DNA of 30,566 nucleotides from Flavobacteriales bacterium UBA720 (GTDB lineage Bacteria; Bacteroidota; Bacteroidia; Flavobacteriales; Weeksellaceae): NCBI GenBank assembly GCA_002297505.1, contig DBLQ01000111.1, positions 1 through 30,566 of the forward strand, written 5' to 3'. Numbering within the stretch: the first letter of the stretch is position 1; every line of letters begins with the position of its first letter. Positions 1 to 7,537 of the stretch are shown in pieces. The notes beneath the pieces are model-generated. The model did no database searches. It worked only from the letters and a program-made list of their open reading frames with translations, and was not told where the DNA came from. Made by a program: the position numbers and the translations under genes.

Positions 1-1111
1 AGAATTGCCAAGAGTTTGGATTGGCGAAAACTGCAAACAGCCGTATAATGCGTCGCTTCTTAATATTTCTGCGATGAGTTTCGGAGCCTTAAGCGACCGT
101 GCACAAATGGCGCTGAACCGCGGCGCGAAAAAAGGAAATTTCTACCACAATACGGGCGAAGGCGGCATCTCTCCGCATCATCTTCAGGGCGGCGATTTGG
201 TGTGGCAGATCGGGACCGGCTATTTCGGCTGCAGAGATGAGGACGGGAAATTCAGCCCGGAACTTTTTACGCACTATGCGACACTGGACAATGTCAAAAT
301 GATTGAAATCAAATTGTCTCAGGGTGCGAAGCCCGGTCACGGCGGCGTTTTGCCTGCTGTGAAAAATACCCCGGAGATTGCCAAAATCCGCCACGTGCCA
401 GCCGGCGTTACCATTCTCTCGCCACCATCGCACAGCGCATTTTCCAATGCCGCTGGTCTGCTGAAATTTTTAGAACAATTGCGCAAGCTGTCCGGCGGTA
501 AGCCTGTTGGATTCAAGCTGTGCATCGGTGACACCAGGGAGTTTGAAGACATCTGCGAACAGATGACGATCTTGGATATTTATCCGGACTTTATCACCGT
601 AGACGGTGCCGAAGGCGGAACCGGAGCAGCACCACCAGAATTTTCCGATGGCGTAGGAATGCCGTTGGAACCCGCATTGATTTTCGTGAATAAGACTTTG
701 ATTAATTATGAAGTCCGGGACAAGCTCCGTGTTATTGCCAGCGGAAAAGTTTTGACATCTTTGGATATTCTTAGAGCCATTGCTATGGGCGCCGACCTTT
801 GCAACAATGCCAGAGGATTTATGTTTTCGTTGGGTTGTATCCAGGCTTTGCGATGCAACACAAATACCTGCCCAACCGGCGTGGCAACGCAAGACAAAAT
901 GCTTATCAAAGGATTAGATACCAATGACAAAACAGAACGTGTTTTCCAGTTTCACAAGAATACTTTGCACACCTGCAACGAGCTGATAGCTGCGGCAGGT
1001 AGAGAATCCTACGACCAGGTGGATGCCTCGATGTTTATGCGGGGCGACGAGTTCGAACATCTTTCTGACACTTACTTCCCTGATATTTTGGAGAATGTGA
1101 GGAGGAAATGA
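1..1111 (+). CDS. FMN-binding glutamate synthase family protein, C-terminal part
   Basis: The reading frame is open to the left edge, so the gene starts outside the window; the TTG at 5 is not a believable start. The visible 368 residues match the FMN-binding synthase domain of glutamate synthase large subunits (GltB_C type), as found in stand-alone proteins of roughly 500 residues. The glycine-rich FMN-barrel segments GEGGISPHH (about 51-59) and DGAEGGTGAAP (about 200-210) are present. Three cysteines spaced C-x5-C-x4-C (about 278, 284, 289, the last in CPTGVAT) fit the 3Fe-4S site of the family. There is no amidotransferase domain in the visible part. Stand-alone members of this family often have no proven substrate, so true glutamate synthase activity is an inference. 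The coding DNA is clearly more GC-rich than the intergenic DNA. A strong terminator follows. Confidence 0.88.
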   Translation, partial: ELPRVWIGENCKQPYNASLLNISAMSFGALSDRAQMALNRGAKKGNFYHNTGEGGISPHHLQGGDLVWQIGTGYFGCRDEDGKFSPELFTHYATLDNVKMIEIKLSQGAKPGHGGVLPAVKNTPEIAKIRHVPAGVTILSPPSHSAFSNAAGLLKFLEQLRKLSGGKPVGFKLCIGDTREFEDICEQMTILDIYPDFITVDGAEGGTGAAPPEFSDGVGMPLEPALIFVNKTLINYEVRDKLRVIASGKVLTSLDILRAIAMGADLCNNARGFMFSLGCIQALRCNTNTCPTGVATQDKMLIKGLDTNDKTERVFQFHKNTLHTCNELIAAAGRESYDQVDASMFMRGDEFEHLSDTYFPDILENVRRK

Positions 1112-1130
1112 TTTCAGTTCGTCATTGATA

Positions 1131-1168
1131 AAATAAAGACCTATTCGTATTGGAATAGGTCTTTATTT
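1131..1168 (+). terminator. Intrinsic terminator after the glutamate-synthase-family gene
   Basis: A perfect 16-bp stem (1131-1146 with 1153-1168) encloses a 6-nt loop and is flanked by A-rich and T-rich ends. It starts 20 bases after the stop codon. The A/T flanks could let it act on both strands. Confidence 0.85.
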
Positions 1169-1437
1169 TAGATGCTAATGTACATCAACTTTAAATGAAA
1201 AGGTTTAGAAAATATTCTTGCCAGAAGTTATACCAATAAGAATTAAAAGGATAACATTACAGACAGTCTAATTAATTGAACTCATTATAGAGTCCATCTG
1301 ATAAATAGAAAATCCAGACCATCTCCCCTTCTTGGGTAGCGACAAACAATTCAATCAATCAATTTTTTTCTGCCCATTTCACTTAATGGCTCTCTAAAGA
1401 AGCCGAAAATCTAACATCTTCAAGGAACAACGTCAAA

Positions 1438-1580
1438 AACTACCAATATTAGATAACGACCAACCTATTAGGTATCTCGACCAACCTAGATTAGATGACG
1501 ACTAACCTAGATTAGATGATGACTAACCTATATTAGACGGTGACCAACCTATATTAGATGACGAGTAACCTTTATGAGAA
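1438..1580. repeat. 21-bp tandem repeat array, about 6.5 units
   Basis: Units begin at 1438, 1459, 1480, 1501, 1522 and 1543, with a partial unit at 1564, so the period is exactly 21 bp with no indels. A typical unit starts ACCAACCTAGATTAGATG and ends ACG. The edge units are more diverged than the central ones. All forward frames and the reverse frames I read meet TAA or TAG within the array, so it is not coding. It lies in the 657-bp gap between the convergent gltB-like gene and guaA. The rest of that gap (1172-1437 and 1581-1700) shows no gene I can support. Confidence 0.85.
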
Positions 1581-1706
1581 TAAAGTGATTTACTGTGCTC
1601 ACTGCTTGTTATTAAATCAATATACAATAATGACAGACCAAGATTGAGAGACCATCAAAAGCTGTCAAGTTTGAGTATTCTCTATTTTACTGTTATCCTA
1701 TGAACC

Positions 1707-1736
1707 AAAAAAAACCAGCAACGGATTGCTGGTTTT
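1707..1736 (-). terminator. Intrinsic terminator of guaA
   Basis: A perfect 11-bp stem (1711-1721 with 1726-1736) with a 4-nt loop. An A8 run on its left reads as a U-tract on the minus strand. It lies about 33 bases beyond the guaA stop codon. Confidence 0.85.
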
Positions 1737-1768
1737 ATCATTTATCAATTATGACTGATCATTCATAA

Positions 1769-3298
1769 TTATTCCCACTCAATGGTTGCCGGTGGTTTGG
1801 AACTGATGTCGTAAGCGACTCTGTTGATGCCACGGACTTCATTAATAATTCTGCTGGAAACGGTGTCCAAAAACTCGTATGGCAATCTGCTCCAGGTCGC
1901 TGTCATAAAGTCAATCGTGTTGGCTGAACGAACAACTGCTGTATATTCATAGGTTCTTTCGTCGCCCATTACGCCTACAGATTTCACGGGAAGAAGAACC
2001 ACGAACGCCTGAGACACTTTCTCATACAAATCGTTTTTATACAATTCCTCGATGAAAATATCGTCTGCTTCCTGTAAAATCCTGACTTTTTCCGCATCCA
2101 CTTCGCCCAAAACCCGGATGCCTAAACCTGGCCCTGGGAACGGATGTCTGTATACCAATTCGTGCGGGATGCCCAACTCCTCGCCTACCTTTCTCACCTC
2201 ATCTTTGAACAGTTCTCTCAAAGGTTCCAACAGTTGAAACTCCATTTCTTCCGGAAGTCCGCCAACATTGTGGTGAGACTTGATCACTGCTGACGGTCCT
2301 TTAACGGATTGAGACTCAATCACATCGGGATAGATGGTTCCTTGCGCCAGGAATTTGGCGCCTTCGATCTGTTTCGATTCTTCATCGAAGACGTAAACGA
2401 ACTCATTGCCAATGATTTTTCTTTTTTCTTCCGGGTCGCCCACGCCGGCTAATTTGGACAAAAACCGGTCGGCAGCATCCACCATCTTGATGTTCATATG
2501 AAAATGCTTGCCATAATTGTCCATTACTTTTTTACCTTCATCCTTTCTCAGAAGTCCCGTATCTACGAAGATGCAATTCAGCTGGTCGCCAATGGCTTTA
2601 TGGATCAAAACTGCAGCAACAGAAGAATCTACACCGCCGGACAATCCTAAAATCACTTTTTGGTCTCCTACTTTTTCTTTGATTTCGGCAACGGTTTTTT
2701 CGATATAATTCGTTAATAACCAGTTTTTATCCGCTTTACAAATTCCGAAAACGAAATTCTCCAGCATCTTTCCGCCTTCTTCGGTGTGAGAAACTTCGGG
2801 GTGAAACTGGACGCAGTAGATTTGCTTTTCCGGATTGGAGATCGATGCGATAACGCCGGACTTGGCATTGAGTTCAAAGCCTTCCGGCAAATCGGCCACT
2901 TCATCAAAATGGCTCATCCAAACGATAGAATTCTGGTAAACGCCTTTCAGGAAATCATTTTCTTTGACGATGTCGAGATGCGCTTTCCCATACTCGCCTT
3001 TTTCGCCTTTCGCCACTTTTCCGCCCAAAAGATGCGCTGTTAATTGCATTCCGTAGCAGATGCCGAGAACCGGAATCCCTTGTTCGTAGAGTTCTTTTTT
3101 TACAAGGTGTGCATTTTCTGCATTCACAGAACTAGGTCCTCCGGAAAGGATAATTCCACGGGGTTTTTTCTCCAGGATTTCTGCCAATGGTGTGTTGAAT
3201 GGGATGATTTCCGAATAAACTTCCATCTCACGGATTCTTCTGCCAATCAATTGATTGTACTGTGAGCCGAAGTCTAAAATGATAATTCCGTTTTGCAT
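1769..3298 (-). CDS. guaA: GMP synthase (glutamine-hydrolysing)
   Basis: Makes GMP from XMP, ATP and glutamine, the last step of guanine nucleotide synthesis, in the cytoplasm. The 509-residue length is normal for the fused bacterial enzyme. The N-terminal class I glutamine amidotransferase domain (about 1-190) shows the nucleophile in GICYGM (C81) and the QFHPEV motif (H166, E168). The ATP pyrophosphatase domain carries the PP-loop SGGVDSS (about 220-226). The C-terminal dimerisation domain ends in the typical PPATIEWE. The ATG at 3298 gives the canonical start MQNGIIILDFGSQYNQLI. The gene has its own terminator and lies downstream of purD on the same strand, but 494 bp of repeat-rich DNA and a purD terminator separate them, so they are probably separate transcripts. 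Confidence 0.97.
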   Translation of the reverse strand: MQNGIIILDFGSQYNQLIGRRIREMEVYSEIIPFNTPLAEILEKKPRGIILSGGPSSVNAENAHLVKKELYEQGIPVLGICYGMQLTAHLLGGKVAKGEKGEYGKAHLDIVKENDFLKGVYQNSIVWMSHFDEVADLPEGFELNAKSGVIASISNPEKQIYCVQFHPEVSHTEEGGKMLENFVFGICKADKNWLLTNYIEKTVAEIKEKVGDQKVILGLSGGVDSSVAAVLIHKAIGDQLNCIFVDTGLLRKDEGKKVMDNYGKHFHMNIKMVDAADRFLSKLAGVGDPEEKRKIIGNEFVYVFDEESKQIEGAKFLAQGTIYPDVIESQSVKGPSAVIKSHHNVGGLPEEMEFQLLEPLRELFKDEVRKVGEELGIPHELVYRHPFPGPGLGIRVLGEVDAEKVRILQEADDIFIEELYKNDLYEKVSQAFVVLLPVKSVGVMGDERTYEYTAVVRSANTIDFMTATWSRLPYEFLDTVSSRIINEVRGINRVAYDISSKPPATIEWE

Positions 3299-3387
3299 AT
3301 AGGTATGTGATATTTTTAAATGATGTTGAATTTAACGTAAAGTTCGCAAAGATTTTTTTTATCTTATTGAAAATATTTTAAGGTTCG

Positions 3388-3395
3388 CAAAGGTA
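3388..3395 (-). promoter_or_regulatory. Possible -7 box of the guaA promoter
   Basis: On the minus strand this reads TACCTTTG, a match to the Bacteroidota -7 consensus TAnnTTTG. A TTTG that could serve as the -33 element lies at 3420-3423 with a 24-bp spacer, slightly long. It would give a leader of roughly 85 nt. The box sits inside a phrase (TTCGCAAAGG) that resembles another nearby phrase at about 3346, so it could be part of a repeat. Confidence 0.3.
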
Positions 3396-3469
3396 TTACG
3401 ACAAACTCAGTATAAACTTCAAACTCAGCAAAGAACTGAGCGAAATGCTTTAAGCTATTTTATATTTTT

Positions 3470-3532
3470 AATATTGTCGTTCCGTAGAAATCTCGGCTGA
3501 GATTAGATGGATTCCGACGGAATGACAATATT
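3470..3532. repeat. Long intergenic inverted repeat between guaA and purD
   Basis: The outer arms 3470-3485 and 3517-3532 match over 16 bp with one G-T wobble (AATATTGTCGTTCCGT on the left). The pairing continues imperfectly inwards and ends in a small inner hairpin, AATCTC-GGCT-GAGATT. The arm sequence (GTCATTCCGT type) resembles a palindromic element I recall from other flavobacterial genomes. It has no U-tract, so a terminator role is not obvious. Confidence 0.75.
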
Positions 3533-3600
3533 ATGTTTAATTTTTATGATTTTTAATAAATCTCTCTTAATTGACAAAACCTCAATTAATACTGAAAACC

Positions 3601-3714
3601 CCTAGCCCCGATTGCAGTGAAAATCCTTTTTTGCGGGTGCTCAGATTTCTATTGATAAACCGATGTTCTGGCAAAAAAGATTGCAACGGAAAGCGGGAAA
3701 TAGCTCCTAAAAAA
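3601..3714. repeat. Dispersed intergenic element, copy 1 of 3
   Basis: The left part begins TAGCCCCGATTGCAGTG and runs into CCTTTTTTGCG. The right part is GCAAAAAAGATTGCAACGG followed by AAGCGGGA and TAGCTCCTAA. The inner ends of the two halves are complementary (TTTTTTGC with GCAAAAAA), giving a hairpin with a copy-specific centre. Related copies lie at 12087-12190 and 29301-29390 in the same orientation. Here it lies downstream of purD, beyond the purD terminator. Confidence 0.8.
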
Positions 3715-3751
3715 CTTTAATCAAAAACTGTTCGAAATAGCCAATAGCTCT

Positions 3752-3786
3752 TAAAAAAAAAGAGACGTTGGTCGCCCAACATCTCT
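3752..3786 (-). terminator. Intrinsic terminator of purD
   Basis: On the minus strand an 11-bp stem (AGAGATGTTGG with CCAACGTCTCT, one G-T pair) and a GCGA loop are followed by a run of U residues. It starts 6 bases after the purD stop codon. Confidence 0.9.
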
Positions 3787-3792
3787 GTATAT

Positions 3793-5031
3793 TTAGAATT
3801 TCGCAATATCGTCTCTGTAAAATGCGTAGTCAAAATGCACCGGCAATGCATCTTCGTACACTTTTTTACGCGCCTCCTCAAATGTATCGCCCAGGGCTAC
3901 CAGATTCAGAACGCGGCCTCCTGTGGAGACGATGCGCTCTCCTCGGTAATCTGCACCGGCGTAAAGCAGTTTACTGTTTTTCACCTTGTCGATATTCGTA
4001 ATCTCGAAGCCTGTCTCGTGGTTCTGAGGATAGCCTCCGGAACACATCACCAGACAAACTGCTTTTTTATTTTTGAATTTCAAATCCAGGTCTTTGCCGT
4101 GAAGACAATCCTCGATAACGTCTACCAGATTGTTTTCCAACAGCGGCAGAAGCACCTGAGTTTCCGGATCTCCCAATCTCATATTATATTCCAGGAGATA
4201 AGTCCCGTTTTTAGTCACCATGAGGCCGAAGAAAATAAATCCTTTGAAGCTTAGACCTTCTTTTTTGAGACCTTCCACTGTCGGATTCATAATATGTTCT
4301 ACGAAATCCTTCTGATGTGCATCGGTAAATTCCGGGCTTGGCGCGGCAGAACCCATTCCGCCCGTGTTTGGACCTTTGTCGCCGTTGCCTACCTTCTTAT
4401 AATCTTTTGCAGGAATGAAAGGGAAAATTTTTTCACCATTGGAAACGCCGATGATCGACGCTTCGAAACCTTGTAAAAATTCTTCTATAATCACCTGAAT
4501 ACCGGCATCGCCGAAGATTCTTTTGATCATAAAATCGTGAATTGTACCTTCTGCATCTTCCAGGTTCTCGGCAATCACTACGCCTTTTCCGCCAGCCAAT
4601 CCACTTGCTTTGATAACGATCGGAAACTGCTGTTTCTGAAGATACTCCTTAGCTTCTGCATACGAATCAAATGTTACAGACTGCGCGGTTTTGATGCCGT
4701 ACGTCTTCATAAACTTTTTTGAGAATGCCTTGCTGCCTTCCAGAGAAGCTGCTTTTTTTGTAGGACCGAAAACCCTGAGGTCCACTTTCTTGAATTCATC
4801 CACGATGCCATCTACCAGCGGTGCCTCCGGACCCACGATGGTAAGGTCCACTTTATTTTTGAGTGCAAAATCTCTGAGCGCTAAAATATCGCTTTCGTTG
4901 ATGTTTTCTCCTAATTTTTCGGTGGTTGCGTTTCCTGGCGCAAAGAACATTTTCGTTATTCTGCTGTCTTCTGCCAGCTTAAGTGCCAGCGCAGACGCGC
5001 GTCCGCCATTTCCTACAATAAGTAATCTCAT
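3793..5031 (-). CDS. purD: Phosphoribosylamine--glycine ligase (GAR synthetase)
   Basis: Joins glycine to 5-phosphoribosylamine with ATP, the second step of de novo purine synthesis, in the cytoplasm. The 412-residue length is usual. It has an N-terminal Rossmann-like domain (MRLLIVGNGGR), an ATP-grasp core with KASGLAGGKGV, the GPNTGGMGS loop, and the PurD signature RLGDPETQV near the metal site. The familiar N-terminal GGREHA motif reads GGRASA here, so two usually conserved residues differ; I think this is lineage variation, not loss of function. The ATG at 5031 gives a normal start. It has its own terminator and a possible promoter directly upstream, and purine partners other than guaA are not in the window. 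Confidence 0.97.
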   Translation of the reverse strand: MRLLIVGNGGRASALALKLAEDSRITKMFFAPGNATTEKLGENINESDILALRDFALKNKVDLTIVGPEAPLVDGIVDEFKKVDLRVFGPTKKAASLEGSKAFSKKFMKTYGIKTAQSVTFDSYAEAKEYLQKQQFPIVIKASGLAGGKGVVIAENLEDAEGTIHDFMIKRIFGDAGIQVIIEEFLQGFEASIIGVSNGEKIFPFIPAKDYKKVGNGDKGPNTGGMGSAAPSPEFTDAHQKDFVEHIMNPTVEGLKKEGLSFKGFIFFGLMVTKNGTYLLEYNMRLGDPETQVLLPLLENNLVDVIEDCLHGKDLDLKFKNKKAVCLVMCSGGYPQNHETGFEITNIDKVKNSKLLYAGADYRGERIVSTGGRVLNLVALGDTFEEARKKVYEDALPVHFDYAFYRDDIAKF

Positions 5032-5062
5032 ATGATGTTTTCAGTTTAACTTTTTAAAATGC

Positions 5063-5070
5063 CAAATTTA
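5063..5070 (-). promoter_or_regulatory. Possible -7 box of the purD promoter
   Basis: The minus strand reads TAAATTTG, a full match to TAnnTTTG, 32 bases before the purD ATG. A TTTG lies at 5085-5088, but the 14-bp spacer is shorter than usual for Bacteroidota promoters, so only the -7 element is supported. Confidence 0.4.
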
Positions 5071-5151
5071 AGATTTTTTGAGGACAAATGTTATACCGAT
5101 TTTCAGGTATTTTGCTTAAAAATATCTTAAAACGCCAGAATTCTAAAAGTC

Positions 5152-5221
5152 ACAAAAGTCCTACCGCGTGACTTGAAATATCCTGAAATCAAGACATCCG
5201 GAGTCTCCTGAGGACTTTTGT
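5152..5221. repeat. Intergenic inverted repeat between pirin and purD
   Basis: The arms ACAAAAGTCCT (5152-5162) and AGGACTTTTGT (5211-5221) are perfect 11-bp complements around a 48-bp centre. The centre holds a further CTTGA/TCAAG pair. It fills most of the space between the pirin stop and the purD promoter region. No U-tract follows on either side. Confidence 0.65.
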
Positions 5222-5239
5222 AACGATGATGATGAGCCG

Positions 5240-5956
5240 TTATCCCGGTAATTCCATCGGAACTTCCATCAATAAAATTTCGGAATTTTCCAACGCTTCC
5301 AGAGTGAAACGCTCTGTGTCCCAAATCCCGAACCCGTCTCTCTCTTTCAAAATCTGGTCGCCTACTTTTGCCTGGCCTTTGATCACAAAAACATACACAC
5401 CGTTCCCAGATTTGTTGATGATGTAGTCTTTGGAAAAGCCTTTGTCAAATTTGGCCAGGTTGAACCACGCATCCTGGTGGATCCAGACGCCGGCATCATT
5501 GGCATCAGGTGAAAGAATCTGTTGGAAATCGTTCTGAACCGATTGTTCCTCGATGTCCATTTGGTCGTATCTTGGCGTGACATCAGTTTTGTTTGGGATG
5601 ATCCAGATTTGCAGGAACTTCACAGGTTGCTCGGTTGCATTTTCTTCGCTGTGCATAATACCGGTTCCGGCAGACATCACCTGGATATCTCCTTTTTTGA
5701 TAATTCCGGAATTGCCCATATTATCGCCGTGGCGCAAGTCGCCTTCCAGCGGAATCGAGATGATTTCCATATCGCGGTGCGGATGTCTCCCGAAGCCCAT
5801 TCCGCCTTCTACGAAATCGTCATTCAAAACCCTGAGAACACCGAAATGCATTCTTTCCGGATTATGATAATTGGCAAAGCTAAAAGTGTGGTGACTTTTT
5901 AGCCAACCGTGGTTCGCATAACCTCTGCTGTCTGATTTGTGATATACTGTTTTCAT
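5240..5956 (-). CDS. Pirin family protein (bicupin)
   Basis: A 238-residue cupin protein typical of bacterial pirins. The N-terminal cupin holds the metal ligands of the family: H58 and H60 in GRHPHRDMEI, and H102 and E104 in GTGIMHSEEN. The second, C-terminal cupin (about 130-235) lacks a similar ligand set, which is normal. Some bacterial pirins act as quercetin 2,3-dioxygenases and others bind enzymes of pyruvate metabolism; the sequence does not decide between these. There is no signal peptide, so it should be cytoplasmic. The ATG at 5956 fits the usual MKTVYH-type start. It stands alone, downstream of the MFS gene terminator. Confidence 0.93.
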   Translation of the reverse strand: MKTVYHKSDSRGYANHGWLKSHHTFSFANYHNPERMHFGVLRVLNDDFVEGGMGFGRHPHRDMEIISIPLEGDLRHGDNMGNSGIIKKGDIQVMSAGTGIMHSEENATEQPVKFLQIWIIPNKTDVTPRYDQMDIEEQSVQNDFQQILSPDANDAGVWIHQDAWFNLAKFDKGFSKDYIINKSGNGVYVFVIKGQAKVGDQILKERDGFGIWDTERFTLEALENSEILLMEVPMELPG

Positions 5957-6039
5957 AATTGATAAATGATGATTGATTTATTTTGTTGAGACAAATTTCC
6001 AGCTTTGAAAACTCTTACACATTGATGTACGGTAAGAAC

Positions 6040-6064
6040 GAAAAATCCACCGATTTGGTGGATT
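6040..6064 (-). terminator. Intrinsic terminator closing the amylase-transporter operon
   Basis: An 8-bp stem (AATCCACC at 6044-6051 with GGTGGATT at 6057-6064) has a 5-nt loop. Five A residues on its left read as a U-tract on the minus strand. It lies 48 bases past the MFS stop codon. Confidence 0.75.
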
Positions 6065-6074
6065 AATATTTAGA

Positions 6075-6096
6075 CACTTCGACAAGCTCGGTGTGA
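6075..6096. repeat. Short REP-like palindrome
   Basis: CACTTCGACAAGCTCGGTGTG forms an imperfect hairpin (CAC/GTG and CGA/TCG pairs). It closely resembles a small palindrome that I recall as scattered in intergenic DNA of many Bacteroidota. There is a single copy here, between the MFS gene and its terminator. Confidence 0.5.
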
Positions 6097-6111
6097 TAAT
6101 TCTCTATGAAA

Positions 6112-7494
6112 TTAGAAATGAACCTGCTGGATTTCTTCTTGGATTTCTTTCGGCGTTTCGTCCTGGGATTGGATGAAAATCATTGTAATCAAAGCACCCA
6201 AAAGCATACAGACGCCACCAACAACTACATAGTCAATCGCCATTTTCCCAAACAGATTGGAGACTATTGGTCCTCCGAAAATTCCGTTGATGATTTGCGG
6301 TACCACAATAAAGAAGTTGAAAATCCCCATATAAACGCCCATTTTTCTCTGTGGAATTGCATCAATCAACATTGCGTAAGGCATTGCCAAAATACTGGCC
6401 CAGGCAAATCCCAATCCTATCATCGATATCCAAAGCATTGAAGTATCTTTGATAAAGTACATTGAGATCAAGCCCAAACCACCACTTGCCAAAGCCAAAG
6501 CGTGCGTTTGTTTTTTTCCAATCGCTTTAGCAATCGGTGTCAATAAAAATGCAAATGGGATGGCAAACAGGTTGTACAATCCGAACAGGTGTCCTGTCAA
6601 ATCTCCGGCTTTATTAAAATCCACAGACTTGGTGTCTTCCGGAGACAAGCCGAAATGATGTGTTGCTAAAGCACTGGTAGTGAATACCCACATCGTAAAT
6701 AATGCAAACCAGGAGAAGAACTGAACGATTCCCAACTTCTTCATCAGGTTCGGAATGTTCGCAAAGTCCTTGAACATATCCGAAAATTTGGAATGCTCTT
6801 CCGCGGCTTCTTTTCCGCCTTCAAATTCTGCAAATTCTTTGGGCGAATATTCTTTGGTTGTGAAGATCGTGTATAAGATCGAGAGAATCAAAACTGTGGC
6901 TCCGATGTAAAAGGCATAAATCACATTATCGGCCACATAACCTTCCGGTGCGACATTCGATATTCCTAATTTTGTTAGCCAGTTTGGCATTTCGGAACCA
7001 ATCACGGCGCCGATTCCAATTAAAATGGTTTGAATGGAAAATCCTAAAGTTCCCTGATGTTTTGGCAACATATCGCCGACCAAAGCCCGGAAAGGTTCCA
7101 TTGCAATGTTGACAGAAAAGTCCATCATCGCAAGGAAAATTACGGCCAACAATAAAACGTTTGCCGCGATCATATGCGTCACAGAAGCGGCATTGGGAAG
7201 GAGAACCAGTCCGATGGCGCAAAGAACTGCTCCAATCAAAAAGTAAGGTTTCCTTCTTCCCAGCGGACTCCACGTGTTGTCTCCCATATGCCCGATTATG
7301 GGCTGAACGATTAATCCCGTAACCGGCGCCACCAACCAGAACCAGGACAGTTCGTGCACGTCTGCACCAAGGTTGGCCAGGATTCTACTCGCATTTCCGT
7401 TTTGCAGGCCAAATGCCATTTGGATTCCCAAAAATCCCATACTCATATTGATGATCTGAGCAATGGAAAGATTGGGCTTTATTTTTTTAATCAT
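6112..7494 (-). CDS. MFS sugar transporter, SLC45/GPH-like (probable maltose or maltodextrin uptake)
   Basis: A 460-residue, very hydrophobic protein with about 12 membrane segments in the inner membrane. The loop GDNTWSPLGRRKPYFLIG (about 71-88) is the motif-A-like loop of the SLC45/GPH branch, which contains sucrose and maltose carriers. Family members commonly sit next to alpha-amylase or alpha-glucosidase genes in Bacteroidota. It is the last gene of the run amylase, KilA-N, NTF2-like, transporter, with 43 bp to the gene before and a terminator after. I infer uptake of maltose or short maltodextrins from the periplasm. The charged loop of about residues 220-240 (rich in E and K) is the probable central cytoplasmic loop. 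The ATG at 7494 gives a short N-terminus before the first membrane segment. Confidence 0.88.
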   Translation of the reverse strand: MIKKIKPNLSIAQIINMSMGFLGIQMAFGLQNGNASRILANLGADVHELSWFWLVAPVTGLIVQPIIGHMGDNTWSPLGRRKPYFLIGAVLCAIGLVLLPNAASVTHMIAANVLLLAVIFLAMMDFSVNIAMEPFRALVGDMLPKHQGTLGFSIQTILIGIGAVIGSEMPNWLTKLGISNVAPEGYVADNVIYAFYIGATVLILSILYTIFTTKEYSPKEFAEFEGGKEAAEEHSKFSDMFKDFANIPNLMKKLGIVQFFSWFALFTMWVFTTSALATHHFGLSPEDTKSVDFNKAGDLTGHLFGLYNLFAIPFAFLLTPIAKAIGKKQTHALALASGGLGLISMYFIKDTSMLWISMIGLGFAWASILAMPYAMLIDAIPQRKMGVYMGIFNFFIVVPQIINGIFGGPIVSNLFGKMAIDYVVVGGVCMLLGALITMIFIQSQDETPKEIQEEIQQVHF

Positions 7495-7537
7495 AAATTT
7501 ATTATTGACAGATGATAGTTGATCAATGATTTACACT

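Noticed and set aside
1272..1385. Coding-like minus-strand stretch (reads LIELFVATQEGEMVWIFYLS before a stop)
   Set aside because: It may be the end of a decayed gene, but it is short, has a stop just upstream and no recognisable family, so I cannot support a pseudogene call.
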